A DNA stretch of 64,000 nt from Nemania diffusa (taxonomy: Eukaryota > Ascomycota > Sordariomycetes > Xylariales > Xylariaceae), in contig JBBPUQ010000001.1 of NCBI GenBank assembly GCA_038501195.1, positions 1,302,001 through 1,366,000 on the forward strand, in the 5' to 3' direction. The number at the start of each line of letters is the position of its first letter. Positions within the stretch are counted from its first letter, which is position 1. Below are positions 21,907-33,776 of the stretch, piece after piece. The notes beneath the pieces were generated by a model. That model ran no database searches, had not been told where the DNA came from, and saw nothing but the letters and a program-made list of their open reading frames with translations. The position numbers were made by a program, and so were the translations under genes.

Positions 21907-22849
21907 CTAATTAAGTTCCACGGGTTGTGGATAGTAATAAGGGGGCGCCTCGCCCGGTTTTGGAACATATATACTTGTCGGCACTCCGGCCGCGGGCGAG
22001 CCATTAACGTTGTCCATAGGCCCAGACCCTTGCAATTCCGGCTGCAAACGTGGGTTATTTTGCCGCCTCTTCCGTTTCCAGAACAGCAGAGCTCCGGCGG
22101 CCGCGATGAGGATCACGCCAAGTGCCACGCCGACACCTACTCCCGCCGCGGCTCCCGTGGAGAGATTTTTGGAAGCGGCTGCCGGGCTTGAAGAACCGAG
22201 TGCAGGTTGAACGGATGCACTTGTGCTAGATGCAGTACTGGAATCCGTAGATGATGTAGCTTGAGTGCTTGGCGACGTTGAGAGCGTAGAAGATAGAGTC
22301 GGAGTCGGCGTGGCCGAAGGACTCGTAGACGAAGAGGAAGAAGAGGCGGCGTCGATTGTGATATTGAAGTAGGCGGAACTTTGCTGAGAGCTCGAATTGT
22401 TGTCAAAGAGCCACCAGAAAAAGACTGGGGAGTTCGAGAGCTCAAACTCATAAGTCTGGACGGTCCAGTAGAAGCTCTGGTCAAGGTGTTGTCCAGCTGA
22501 CTCTTGGTGGCGGCTTTGTGTCAGCAGGTTATAATTATATTTATAGTTGATGCTTAACTAGATAGACACTATTCTTCTATCTCTGTCAATTTGTAAACTT
22601 ACGATTATAAACAAAATTCGTAGACGACGTAGCGCCAGCACCGACTAGACTCTGTTGCCATAGCTCGAGCCTGTATGATTCCCAGGGACATGAGAAGGCC
22701 ACGATCTGACTCGAGCCTAATGGCCATTGAGAGGCCGCACCATAGCTACCTCCAATACTTGTCGGTTGATATTTCGGCGAAATGAATCCAATATTCTGGG
22801 CCCCCGAGTGGGAAAATAGCAAGAGGAAGACCACGCAGAAGAAACTCAT
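21907..22849 (-). CDS. Secreted-face single-pass membrane protein, Ser/Thr-rich stalk
   Basis: Exon 1 22849-22603, intron 22602-22503 (100 bp, donor GTAAGT, acceptor CCAAG), exon 2 22502-21907; 280 residues. Signal peptide at 1-17 (MSFFCVVFLLLFSHSGAQ), then an ectodomain with WPLGSSQIVAFSCPWESYRL and, after the junction, FYWTVQTYEFELSNSPVFFW and FNITIDA. A Ser/Thr/Pro stalk (about 130-195) follows, then a Gly/Ala/Val/Leu TM segment (VGVGVALGVILIAAAGALLF), a KRKRR stop-transfer and a short Pro/Tyr-rich cytoplasmic tail ending PVELN. This is the common fungal cell-surface layout of signal peptide, beta-rich ectodomain, glycosylated stalk, TM and basic tail, seen in many uncharacterised wall- or membrane-associated proteins. 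Phase across the intron is exact. Confidence 0.75.
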
Positions 22850-24385
22850 GGCTTTAGGGCCGGACTTTGCTATGCTTAGGTGTGACTGTCAATCCGGACA
22901 CATTTATGTGGTAGAGAATCTTGAGAAACCCACGAGAAACTGGACGTGATATCGAGTTCGTCTAAGTGTCAAGACTTAACACGAATATCATGAATAAATT
23001 CAGACAGGAGAGGAATCTTCCGGATGCGAGGCTAAGAGAGTGCAAGCCTCGTAGAAGAACGTGGCTTTCCAATACTGCAGACACAACCCCGGCAGCGCCT
23101 AGAGATGGCCAGATAACTTGACAATCTCAGTTTCGTAACCATGGTAAGGTACGGATGCCTGACCGCCACCAGCCGAAATGAGGTGGAGGTAGGAATGAAT
23201 CCCCTGCCCATGATAAGAAGCATTGTCACACGGGTCAACCACTGCCAAGTGTGCTATTAGTTTTAGATGATCGACAGTTGCAACCAACAGCCCTATGCAT
23301 TTCATGGCAGAAGTACGCTAAGTATGTTCTGGGATCTAAGACTGAAGGGCCTAGGGCTCTTCCAAGTTAGACTACTGAAATAAAGTTAGGCGACTTGCAC
23401 GGTTTCGGGAGATTATACAAATCAGGCGCTAGATTCCAGCTACCTCCTTACACGGCAAGAAAGGGCTCAAGGCCTTTGAAGCATAGAAATGTTTACTTAT
23501 TAGTTGAAATTGAAATAGTTCAGAGCCCTTATCGAGCCCTTGATACCGAAGCCCTTGTTCTGGACAAGAGATATCGATGGTGACACAGAACATATTACTT
23601 TCAATTGGTTCTTTTGCTAAAGGGCATTGGTCCCGTGTTGCCATTTCAAAATATAGGGATTGCAAGGTAATAGGTACTACTAAATATAGGTTACGTTGTT
23701 GTAGGTAGGACTGTGGACATGCGGCCTTTATTTCCGTAGTTGCGGCGCGGTTGAGCCCTTCCCGCCCGGATGGTGGGTCCGGGGAGAGTACCGAACCTAG
23801 GATGTAAGTAAGGGCTCTTAATGAACCGAGCTGCCTGCATATGTGCAAGTGAAAAAAGAAAAACATCATTTAAGGCCGTTTACCAATCATGCTCGCAGGC
23901 ACAACATCTAGCCTATACATATAGTTGAGACTATGTAGGCAAGACTGATGAAAGTGCATTTCTATTAGGGCGGTGGCTGTGTGTGCTGTTGGTGTTTAGT
24001 GTTTGGTGCTGTTGGTTGGTTGCATTTTCAAACAAGGTACATTGCAGCCAACGCTATCGGTGCTAGCTACATACGGAGTTAGCAATGCAGTTAGGTCCTA
24101 AGATAAGACACGTACTTTTTTATGTCTCTCCATCTAGCGTCATTCAGCAATCCCAGCAGATGTTTGTCGAGTATGGCGCCAATCAAAACTCTGGGATTGG
24201 ACCGTCGGTTTGGCCAAAGTTAACCGCGTATGTGATGTGACCTGGTGGCTTTGGCGCGGGGCCTTATTAAGCTCTAATTTAATACTCAGCCCTTTCCCTT
24301 TGTCCCTCTTGTTGCGAAGTCGCTCTTTTTCTTTTGTATATTTTTTTTGAGTCCAAACTGAGTCAAGAGAAGTTTGAGGCCCGAA
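22850..24385. other. Intergenic between divergent genes
   Basis: Contains promoters for the minus-strand surface protein and plus-strand GT25 gene. A 146-codon minus-strand ORF (23429-23869) has no domain and is not called. A pyrimidine-rich leader lies just upstream of 24386. Confidence 0.55.
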
Positions 24386-25719
24386 ATGGGCAATGTTTCG
24401 ATGTTTATGCGTCAATCGCACCGCCAACTCTATCTCAGTCTTCTAGCCCTTTTTGTACTATTAGCCTTCTTGATCGCATTTCGGTCTTCTGCGGGAACAG
24501 CAGGAGAAAACGTGACTCAGGCGATCAAGTATCGGCCGACTCGCAAGATTTACGAACCCGCCGCGAACGATACTTTGGGATTTTCTAATATTTTCGTCAT
24601 CGGCCTGCCAGAGCGCACGGATAAACGCGATGCATTCGCACTAACGAGCGCCCTTACTGGGTTTCATGTTGAATTTATCGATGGTGTTAAAGGAGAATCC
24701 ATTCCACAAAAAGCAGTCCCAGCTGGCGTTGACAGACATGCGCTCATGGAGACAAATCTTGGGAGTTGGCGAGGCCACATGAATGCAATCCGAAGGCATG
24801 TTGAAGTCAAAAAGTTTGCTTTTTCTTGAAGGGTTACAGGCGTTGGAACACAGACACTAGATTACATAGGCTAATACCAGAGTTGCAGAATAGTAGAAGA
24901 AGATCTAGAATCTGCGCTTATTATGGAAGATGATATGGACTGGTGAGTTCCTGCTACTTCTATTCCAACGTAGTAGCAGCAGAATAGCACTGGTGCTGAT
25001 AGACTTACGCTGCAGGGATGTCCGCTTGAAAACGCAGCTCAAACAAGTCGCCGAAGGCGCTCGCCATATTATACCATCCAGCGAGTCCTCATCTTCGCCC
25101 TACGGTGCTGGTTGGGATGTTCTGTGGCTTGGCCAGTAAGTTTTCGTCCCTGCGCTCGATGAGATTGACCTGCGACGAATCCGTATACTAACGACCAGAG
25201 AACAGCTGCGGAGAAATATTCCCCGAGGTATTACCTGAGAACAAAGGAAAGCGAGAACACCCCAAGTATACCATACTCAACGACAACACCGTACCGCCAC
25301 TTAGCAAAATCACGGGCCTGGTGGAGTTCGCCAAGTATCCGGAATTCACTCGATGGGTCCACATTAGCGGAGGGCCGATCTGCAGCTTCGCCTATGCGCT
25401 ATCCCAGCGCGGCGCCCGCAAGGTGCTATTCGATCTGTCAGTCGACCACCTAGGAGGCCCGTTCGACAATGCACTAGCCGGTTTTTGTCGGGACGGAGCT
25501 TCCGGGAACCAAGACGGGCTTCAGGCCAAGTGCATCAGCGTTACGCCCCCTGTGTTTTTCCACCACCGCGCGAAGGGTCGGATCGACGGCGACAGCGATA
25601 TTCAAAAGTCAGAAAATGCCGAAATACGCGAGATGGGTACGACCGAGAACATTATGTGGAGCGCGCGGAATAATATCAAGAATATGATGCTTGGGTTGGA
25701 GATGGAGAGTCAGTTCTAG
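24386..25719 (+). CDS. Glycosyltransferase family 25 protein, type II membrane
   Basis: Four exons: 24386-24795, 24889-24942, 25016-25135, 25206-25719; 365 residues. GT25 enzymes (LPS-biosynthesis-like) transfer hexoses from nucleotide sugars, probably in the Golgi for fungal members. Support: short cytoplasmic N-terminus and TM anchor (LYLSLLALFVLLAFLIAF, about 13-32); FSNIFVIGLPERTDKRD, the GT25 opening strand; LGSWRGHMNAIRR, ALIMEDDMDWDV with the acidic EDD motif, GWDVLWLGHCGE, and a C-terminal GGPICSFAYALSQRGARK with VTPPVFFHHR. Introns 2 and 3 are canonical (GTGAGT...GCAG; GTAAGT...ACAG). Intron 1 fits the family best with a GC donor (see findings). The start is the first ATG; an upstream TTG extends the frame but is unlikely. 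Confidence 0.82.
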
Positions 25720-27509
25720 AGGCTGCTGCCAGATGCTGTTGTAATACTATGACTACCTATGTGCCGGGTACCGCCTTGTGCTACATACTAGAGCAAATAT
25801 GCATGGCGCACGGAGTATTGGGCATACTGAATATGTATGGGTGTACAAGATCATGGCGCATCTAAGCTGATGCTGTTTGGAAAATTGAATGGCGCATAGA
25901 CAAGGTTGTCTTTTGGATCGCGGATACGGGTAACCGCATATAGCTAATCTAGCCCTCCCTTGAACAATCAGAATAGATTCAAGCAAGCACATTACACTGC
26001 ATCCGATATACCCGGTGGCGTGTAATGCACGCTTCAGCCTTGGGTTTAAATTTTATGGCTTGCCTGGTAGTACTACAAGATCGTTTGCAAGAGACAAGTC
26101 CTGACCTGACTGCAACCCTGTACTTATGTTACCGCCAAAGAAATCGCGCCGTATCTTCTTGCCCGCATGCCGGCTCGTAGTAGAAAGATAGGCGCTAATC
26201 CTTCCCGCTACGGATAGGAGGCGTTAAGGGGCGCAAAAGAAAATATACAAAAAGCCCACGCTGCATCTATTAAATTAGCAATCGCCTTGGTAACTATAGT
26301 AAGTACAGGCAGGTAAAAAAACGAACCATCTACTTGTATACCTCGACGCTAGGCTGCTAAGCGATAATTTAAACCGAGGCTTGACAACGCCAATGCACTA
26401 CGACCTATCTACATACCGGGCGCGCTTTTATATCTCGAGACTTGAACCCATTTCTGACTAAATAGTTTTGGTGCATTCAAGATTTGGAGTGCCAGAAGCC
26501 ATAATTATATAATATCAGTGCTGGTGCTATTTTCTGGTAAGGCGTCTGGTTGGTATCGAATATACAATCAACCGATACACAGATTTATTTCGTGAACGTT
26601 TCTGATGCAAATGAACATGCCATAATGTGAGGGTACGGCAGCAGCTACCTAATGTATCTGGCATATCTACTTTACACCCTCCAGAAAGAAAAAAAAATAC
26701 AAGTGGTCACAGCGGACAGGCGTAAGATCGGCTACAAGACTCTCGTTAAGTTTGTTCTCCTCATTCGTGAGAACTGGCTAGAAGTGAAAAAGGCCCCCTT
26801 TAAAGAGAACTCTTTCGGTGCAAGAAGCTAATCCATGCTAGTGCTTAACCAACTTAACATGTTAAGGAGTGGCATATGGTGAACTAACGTTAATTTAGAC
26901 AAATCAGGTGTGAATAGAGAGGGCTTAACTATGTTGCTTCAGTCGTGAAAATCAAGCGGGATGTAATTAACGAGGCTGTGTGGAATTTTCAGCAACTACC
27001 TAGGGTAAGAAAATCCATCTGGTTACATAGATTTATGCGCCCAGTACAGCAATTCTCGTAAAAGACCATCATAGAGGTTAGAGTCCACCCCAACTAAATA
27101 CTAGAGTGTAGTCTAGTCTGTAGTTTTTAATGATCTTAGTGCTCCTTCTGTAAAGATAAAGATAATACTAGCAACCAACCCCCTTCCCCCTGAGAATACC
27201 ACGAAAAAGAAAAAAGGAAAAAGTGAGAACCCGAGACTTCCTGCGCACGATAAGACCACCCGACGACCCAGAAACCCGTAGCAAATGCACCTACGGCATA
27301 GATGCAAGCCGAATGTTCTCTTTGCTTCCTGTCTCTAGTTTTAGTCTCATGCTCAAGTAGGAAACACGAATAGTCACAAACCTGAAATGTTATGGCGACG
27401 GCCGTCTCAGGAAGTTATGGCGCAAGAACAGAATCAAATTGGCACGATTTGATTACGACGATGAATGAGTGTAATACCGTTCATGAAATTGATTGTAGCC
27501 AGCCTGATG
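25720..27509. other. Intergenic, AT-rich
   Basis: TpA-rich with many stop codons in all frames; nothing recognisable. Confidence 0.6.
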
Positions 27510-28025
27510 TTATTGCAAATCGGCAAGCTGAGCGTCTTGAGAATTCGCTGCCATGCCAGGCTGGTCTATTGGTTGGAAAGTCATAGGTCTCCTTGAGACG
27601 GCGATCGCCAAGTAATTATTAGTGTGAAATCTTGCCTCTAAGAGGAGATGGCCTTGCCCAATGCCATAGCGAATGGCATAATTGATAGATCGGCCTCTGA
27701 TTATGGTCTGTAATCGGTTATGCAGAAGCATCGCACATTCGTTTGCGTCGTGAAGGTTGTTAAAGATTCCAACTATTTCAGATTCGGTAATAGAGAGCTC
27801 ACGAGGCATGTCTAAGTTGCATTGCAGGATTCTGTTGTCGGCATCTCGCAGGTGGACCATCTTGACGACACAATACTCGTATATCGGGTCTAACGGCGAG
27901 AAGGTCAAGGCGTAGTCCCTAGCTCCACGCCAAAGAGCGCAGAAAAGGGAGGAAGGATAGACCGTATGAAGCATCGACGGGTCGATGTATCCTTGTTCTG
28001 CTTGATCACCTACAGCGTCGTCCAT
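27510..28025 (-). CDS. Small uncharacterised protein
   Basis: Single exon, 171 residues, from ATG 28025 to the stop at 27510-27512. The product is soluble, with no signal peptide or TM. Distinct segments are YPSSLFCALWRGARDYALTF, YCVVKMVHLRDADNRILQC, ESEIVGIFNNLHDANECAML and a C-terminal LEARFHTNNYLAIAVSRRP. The 'ES-x-I/V-G-x-F-x-(S/N)-x-x-DAN-x-x-AM' stretch parallels the C-terminal domain of the gene at 19928-20710. It lies just downstream of, and in the same direction as, the 2EXR gene at 28772-29676. Function unknown. Confidence 0.6.
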   Translation of the reverse strand: MDDAVGDQAEQGYIDPSMLHTVYPSSLFCALWRGARDYALTFSPLDPIYEYCVVKMVHLRDADNRILQCNLDMPRELSITESEIVGIFNNLHDANECAMLLHNRLQTIIRGRSINYAIRYGIGQGHLLLEARFHTNNYLAIAVSRRPMTFQPIDQPGMAANSQDAQLADLQ

Positions 28026-28771
28026 GCTGTAACTATGACTTAAGGTGCAGTGTTAGTCTTGAGTGTTTGAAATGTTCATTGAAGAAAAATAGAGTAGCAG
28101 AGACTTACGAAACTTGGCTGGCAACTTTAAAATCTTGCGTGATATCGAAATTTGGGTGCAATAAGAGCGAATCTTTTTTTCTTTCTGTTCGGTTGCGACT
28201 GGAGAAATGTTCCTCGAGAGGGCAGCGAAGGGGGAAACCCGGGTTAAATAAGCGGACGATAGGCTGATATAGGTTTGACCAAAAGATAGAATGAGCGCGA
28301 ATGTTGTGGCGGAAAAATGACTAAGAAATATCTAGAAAACACCGAGACCTGATGTACAGTGTCAGTTCTCCATATGTAAGATTAAGGGCATGGGGGGCCT
28401 GATAGATTTGTAGTAGAACTGTCAGGATATTCTAGAGATAAAATTGAAAATAAAAACGTACTTCCTAATAGTGGTGCTTCCATGACTTGAGAGGAAGCGT
28501 GGCAGCTGAACCCGAAAACCAAATTTTCCCTTTGGTTCCTCTCCCTTTTCCCAGATACCATGATCTCGCAATCTTCCATGACCATGCAATCTTTCATTTA
28601 GGAAATGGAAAGATGATTTAATAGTTTTTGTTCATGAAACAGGTCCCATCCGAGAAGTCCCTGTTAAGAGCATATCGGACTTCAACTCTCATGTGGTGAC
28701 CCTTAAAAAGCGTAGAAAGCTCCCTGAACACATTATCAGCTATAATTATCCACGACAGTTATCTTGTCAAC
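28026..28771. other. Intergenic
   Basis: Between two minus-strand genes, likely promoter of the 27510-28025 gene. No ORF supported. Confidence 0.55.
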
Positions 28772-29676
28772 CTACTCGGCATCAAAGTATGAAAGAGTCA
28801 GCATGTTTCCACACAGTGGAAGTTGGCCTCGTGGTTTTTTGTCGGCTCTTTCAAGTAGAGAAGTTGGGACATCTCTAAGGTGCCCAACGAGGAAGATAAT
28901 CTCCTTCAGCCGGTTGAATCTCGCAAGCATCTGGATGTCGCGCTCCTGGAATGTAGGAAAAGACGGGACGGGCGAGCTTGACGATACATGAAAGGCCAGC
29001 CGTCGAGCGGAGAAGATTCTGTGCTGTGTTTCACCTTCACCTATAAGTTCCTTCTCTATGTCCTTTGCGTCATCGGATGATTCAGTATCTTCCGCCACAT
29101 GCGGAATACCAAACCAATTTGCAATTACCTCTCCGTATTGGTTATTGGTATTGCAGCAAGCGGCACCAAAGCAGAATATATCTTTGTCGTAATTCACTGA
29201 AATATAGAATGAGTGCCCATTCCTTCCAGGCCGACTGGATGGTGGAGGCGCCAGCGGAAAGATCTTTTCGGGTATAGTGAGAGCACCACTGTAATAATTT
29301 TGAGTTAGATGTTGCTCTTCGTCATGTAGAATTAGTGGATTCTCGGGAAATTTGGAGAGTAGTCAGAAAGGGGTAGCGCAGGTATCCCAAAGCACTGCTA
29401 ACCAGCCAAGGAACCAAAACACGTCGAGAATACTTACTGAGTTGTCGAAAATTCGTCTTCTTTCCAACAAAATTTGGTTCTTTCGAAGCTCATACAATCT
29501 CCGCTGAAAAGTAGATAGTGATATGAATCCTTTCCATATGGATTACGATGAGAATGGAAATTGTGGCGTACGCTCGGTGTAGATTCACCATAGAAGCCCC
29601 ATATCATACTCTTAAGCTCAGCCGGGAGTTTTGGGAAGCAATGAAACTCTGTTGGGAGCCTCTTCTCGGAAGACAT
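28772..29676 (-). CDS. 2EXR domain-containing protein
   Basis: Exon 1 29676-29438, intron 29437-29289 (149 bp, donor GTAAGT, acceptor TTACAG), exon 2 29288-28772; 251 residues. The 2EXR family is large and expanded in filamentous ascomycetes, and its function is unknown. Support: the opening block FHCFPKLPAELKSMIWGFYG is the classic 'F-x-x-F-x-x-LP-x-E-x-x-x-x-IW' signature. The later SFYISVNYDKDIFCFGA strand is the usual second 2EXR landmark ('vn...D.ifF'). RRLAFHVSS and LARFNRLKEIIFLVG fit the 'l.i......l.....l..l..l.lv' end of the domain. The MSSEKR start is the first ATG in frame; the longer open frame upstream begins at a TTG. Splicing is in phase. Confidence 0.8.
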
Positions 29677-32344
29677 GGTGCTACCTGATCGAACGCAATG
29701 TGGTAAGATCGAGAACGGATAGAAATGAGGCTGATTGTCTCCTGGGCCAAGTGAATGAATTCGTATAGTTTGTTTCTGAAACAAAGGATACGAGTCCTTA
29801 ATAACTGCGTTGATGGTCTATTCCAGGTTTCAACTGATAACCCTGGGGAGAGGATTGAGAGGGTTGCTTATTAATATCGGTATGCCTTGACGAGTTCTGA
29901 ATAGATTAGCTTCCATATTAAGCGACGTCATGTAGCATTGCGCTCTTCCATTCTATCAAACTACTCAACTTCATAAGTTGCTAAAATATGCACCGTGACA
30001 GTAGTATTCTATAATAGGGTGCAGGAGAGAGTTGAAGATGATAAGGCCAAAGCAAGTTAGAAGCCAAAGGGTGCAAGAGATATGACTTACAATAAACGTA
30101 AACTGGCTCGCTCGGGGATGACAACACGACTTCTCTAGATGGCATAAAGGTACCAGCTACACCGAGAATATTTGATCGGTGACTTGGGGAAGAATACGGA
30201 AGATGAAAGTTAGTTGATTGTTGACTAGACTTCGTAATAGATCTGGCAGTGATAGATGTAAAGTTGAACGTTAGGATGTTAAGTGCGACGGTGAAAAATG
30301 GAATGAAGATTAGTATGAGACAAACGACAGACTAATTGACGGCAGTGACTGCGAATGTATTCACCTAATATGAGAAATCTGCTTCTAGGGGATTAGAGTT
30401 GCTGCCGGAAGGACAACTTCAAGACTGTGTTGTGGGTGATGCGGTGTTATGGTAATGAGGATAGAGTTGATGTATAGAAGGTAGTGTTGTGAGTGGTGGT
30501 GAGGGCGAGGGCGGATGCGGGAACAGGTGTGGCAAGAGGGAAGGAGAGAGGAATGGGAAATGTGCGACCAGATGGGAGAGGGTAATAAGGAAGTTTGTAG
30601 AGAGGTAATCGATAACCCCACCGTACTTCTAGGACGCTAATTGGCAGTGACGGTACCTAGGCAATGACCTGAAATCATATGCCTATTGTTTTTATGCCTC
30701 GATGCAGTACCTAGGCATGCGCAGGTATTTGCAATAAGTTATGGCAACAACGCCCTTGCCCGTTCAAAATTTCTTAGCTCGCTCTCTTGTTTCCATATCT
30801 AGAGCTAGGTACCTAAGCTAGATGTTTGTGTAGAGAGAAGGGGACCTTGTGTTTGCTAGTACTACCAATGGTTAGTTATTATTCTCGACAAGCTTCTTGT
30901 GCAACATTACCAAAAATTAACTGTAGGCTCACACAATAGTAACTGCTCTGAGAAAATTTAAGTTATACTTTCATACGAGAAAAATTGGATGCAGGAAATC
31001 TCGATGGATTGTTTCCAGGAGGGTTAAAGAGGAGTTTCAAAACCCAAGTGGTTCTGCCCCTAGAATAGTAACTTACTCCCTAACAGCAGCATAAAAAGCC
31101 TCCCATAAGAGTAATTAGATATACAAGTGACTACACAGAGTAAGCGTTATTGAGTAGGAATCAAATAGATAGGTATTATTAACAGGAGGCATTTATTCTC
31201 TTTTGATATCTAATAATATCCCATGTACCGCAGTTAGTACGAAGGCATTTTCACCGCTTTCCTCAATTGCAGCTTACTATAGTTATTTCTCTTGTACCTA
31301 ACAGGCAATAATAGTTTTAGTAGTAACAGTTCTTCTTTGATACCTTTTACAGATGGAATATTAATACAATACAAAAATCAGAAAGATGAAATTATTGGAA
31401 CATAAGCGTGATATTCAATACAGCTAACTGTTATTATGTGAGCAAAGACTTGCTCCTATTTGCGGCAAGAGATAGACGCCTTTGCCCCTATCTGTTATAC
31501 AGTGGATGCTGTGACTCCCAGATCTAACATATATCCAACACGTGCATCAACATAAGACTTAGATAATAAGGATATGAATTGTCAACTGGAATCTGCAAAA
31601 TATGCTTGGAAAAAGTAAAATATTATAGAATTAAGGATCCTCTCCTATTTAAAAGGCGCAGTAATCACAATGTATAAAGATTTCTGGTTCTAAAGGGTGC
31701 CCCCTCTTAAAATAGTAAATGGTTCAATTTTTCACAAAAGAAATCTCAGAATGGGGCTACAAGTCCCGACTGTTAACTATAATTAAATTTTTACAAGTTT
31801 TTGTTAAAAAGCAACTGGAAAATATTGTGTCACGGTATTAAACCTCGAGGTTGGAACTGCAACACAGGCCTTAGCCCGGCCTATATAAGCCAGTAAATTT
31901 GATCCTACAAGACTAAACTAAACTCCCCCCCGTTTTCAATAACATTGAGTCATCCCTGGTATCACCAGCTATCTAAACTTTGACATATTGTCAGAGCTTG
32001 TTGGTCAACGAGCAGTTGCCTTCATCCCCAACCCTACGGGTCTTGACTAAGGATGAAATTAAAGGACTCTAAGTCTACGGTAGCACAGAGTACGGGCTCG
32101 GGCCTCTCCAAACCTGAATCGAATACTTTATTACACGCACAGACCTTGTTTTCCTGCCAATTAATATTGCTAATGCTAAGATTCCAGGTGGTTAGTATTT
32201 GAATTACATTACAAAACATATACTTCATGTGAGAAGTCCGCTTGAACTCGGTTAAAAACATGATGAAAGGTAAATCGAGAATCAACAAAGTAGTAAAATA
32301 ATTATCATATCCTGGTTAAATAATTTACTTAGGTTACGGTCGGT
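29677..32344. other. Intergenic, strongly AT-rich
   Basis: About 2.7 kb without supportable coding potential, with a GT/GA-rich patch near 30400-30600 and very AT-rich DNA from 30900. Looks like repeat-derived or RIP-mutated sequence by eye; no composition index was computed. Confidence 0.55.
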
Positions 32345-32432
32345 CAGCGCTACCCACAGGTAAAGTAATACTTTGACTGATTGTCAATTAATTGACCCAA
32401 TCCAGTCCAAATAATCGTTTTAAAATTGATTG

Positions 32433-32458
32433 CAGGTAAAGTAATAATTCTTTACCTG
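32433..32458. repeat. Subterminal palindrome inside the hAT element
   Basis: CAGGTAAAG (32433-32441) and CTTTACCTG (32450-32458) form a 9-bp stem with an 8-nt loop and repeat the inner part of the TIR. Such subterminal copies often act as transposase-binding sites in hAT elements. Confidence 0.8.
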
Positions 32459-32579
32459 ACTTGTTACTTGTCAATTACTTTCAATTAATTTTCCTATTTT
32501 TTAAAATATTTTTTGTTGTTTTTTTGGTAAAAAAGAAGCCTTCTTTTCCTAGGTAGGCTAGGTGGCACCCTATTTTTAA

Positions 32580-32830
32580 ACCCACTTATTCAGCCACACC
32601 TAGCCACATACTTAGCCACCTACTTAGCCACTTACCTAGCCACTTACCTAGCTATTGACTTAGCCACTTACATCTACCTAGCCTACATTCTACCACCTTA
32701 CCTACCAACCACCCTACCAACCACCCTACCAACCACCCTACCAACCACCTTACTAACCACCCTACCTACCACCCTACCTACCACTCTACCTACCTACTTA
32801 CCTACCTATACCTAGGTACCTACACCTACC
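32580..32830. repeat. CCTA/CCAC minisatellite within the hAT element
   Basis: Successive arrays of TAGCCAC(T)TACC-like units, then CAACCACCCTAC units (four tandem copies around 32706-32750), then ACCTACCTA units. All derive from a CCTA/CCAC theme on one strand. Confidence 0.85.
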
Positions 32831-33016
32831 TACCTATCTTGCTTTCTACAATCTGTATGCTTTATGTATATTGCTTGAGTTACTTGGTCAATTAACTTAA
32901 TCAATCAAGTCAATAGATTCAGGCAAGTCAGTCAAACAAGCCTTTTTTTGGGATCAATCAAGATAAAACACGTCAAAAGCCGATTATTTGACTGACTTTA
33001 CCTGTGGGTAGCGCTG

Positions 33017-33776
33017 CGGTCGGTCAGGTCGTTGAAAGTATATTAGGTCAAGGAGCTATTACTCCATGTACTGTAGAGGATAAGGGGCACAGACATCCTG
33101 CTTGTGTCCCATACACTAATAATTTCATTATATGTAACCTGACTCTCTGACTCGGCTCGTTAATTCGCTAAATTCATATCAAAAAGATGTTGAATTAGAA
33201 ATCCAAGGCTTGTTCGCCACATTTCAGAATCCCCCCGACCGATTGGTATTATATGGTGTGCATATAAACAATGAAGATATGGCCTGGAAACCTACGAGAC
33301 TGGAGGTTTCAGCATATAAAATATAATCTTTTGTGCTACGGGTGTAGTACCTTCGGTTAGCAAGCTAAGGCCTTACATATGGTGGTCAAGTTGAATACTG
33401 ATTCACAGGGTTTACCCTCATTGAAGCTTGCACGTACAACATATAACATACACCAAGGCATATTCAAATATAAATTCCCTAGAGCTTACGAATCATTGAG
33501 ATAGCCGGGCCGTGCAGGTGTAGTAGTAGTCCGATTACCGGGGCGATCCAGTCAGTCCGATGACGCAAAAATGTACCCAATTAATTCACCCCGCACTATA
33601 GTAGATACGGTATATACTACTATACCCCTTATCAAAGTGTATTTCAAGCCCATTCTTGTGTAATCCCCTCTCTCTAACCATCCAACATTCATCACCCAAC
33701 CCGACTCTCACAACATTCAATTATTATTCCTACTTCAGTACAGTCACTACCTGGTACGAAGCCCGTGCAAAGAATC
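33017..33776. other. Upstream region of THI5
   Basis: The TSD copy is followed by AT-rich DNA and then a pyrimidine-rich stretch (about 33655-33760) typical of a fungal core promoter and leader. No ORF supported. Confidence 0.55.

Larger units (their letters stand above)
32345..33016. mobile_element. Non-autonomous hAT-type DNA transposon (MITE-like)
   Basis: 672-bp element with perfect 22-bp terminal inverted repeats: left 32345-32366 begins CAGCGCTACCCACAGGTAAA and the right copy is its reverse complement at 32995-33016. It is flanked by the 8-bp direct repeat CGGTCGGT at 32337-32344 and 33017-33024. CAG...CTG termini with an 8-bp target-site duplication are typical of the hAT superfamily. 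It has no ORF, so it would need a transposase in trans. The interior carries a subterminal palindrome (32433-32458) that reuses the TIR sequence CAGGTAAAG, and a long CCTA/CCAC minisatellite (about 32580-32830). Perfect TIRs and TSD suggest recent insertion. It lies about 0.75 kb upstream of the THI5 leader. Confidence 0.9.

Noticed and set aside
23429..23869. 146-codon minus-strand ORF
   Set aside because: No motif, signal peptide or splice pattern; irregular composition in an AT-rich intergenic region.
24796..24800. Canonical GT donor at 24800 for intron 1 of the GT25 gene
   Set aside because: It stays in frame but inserts HSCR into a block that is gap-free in the family as I recall it, and GTTGAA is a weak donor. 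Kept as the alternative.
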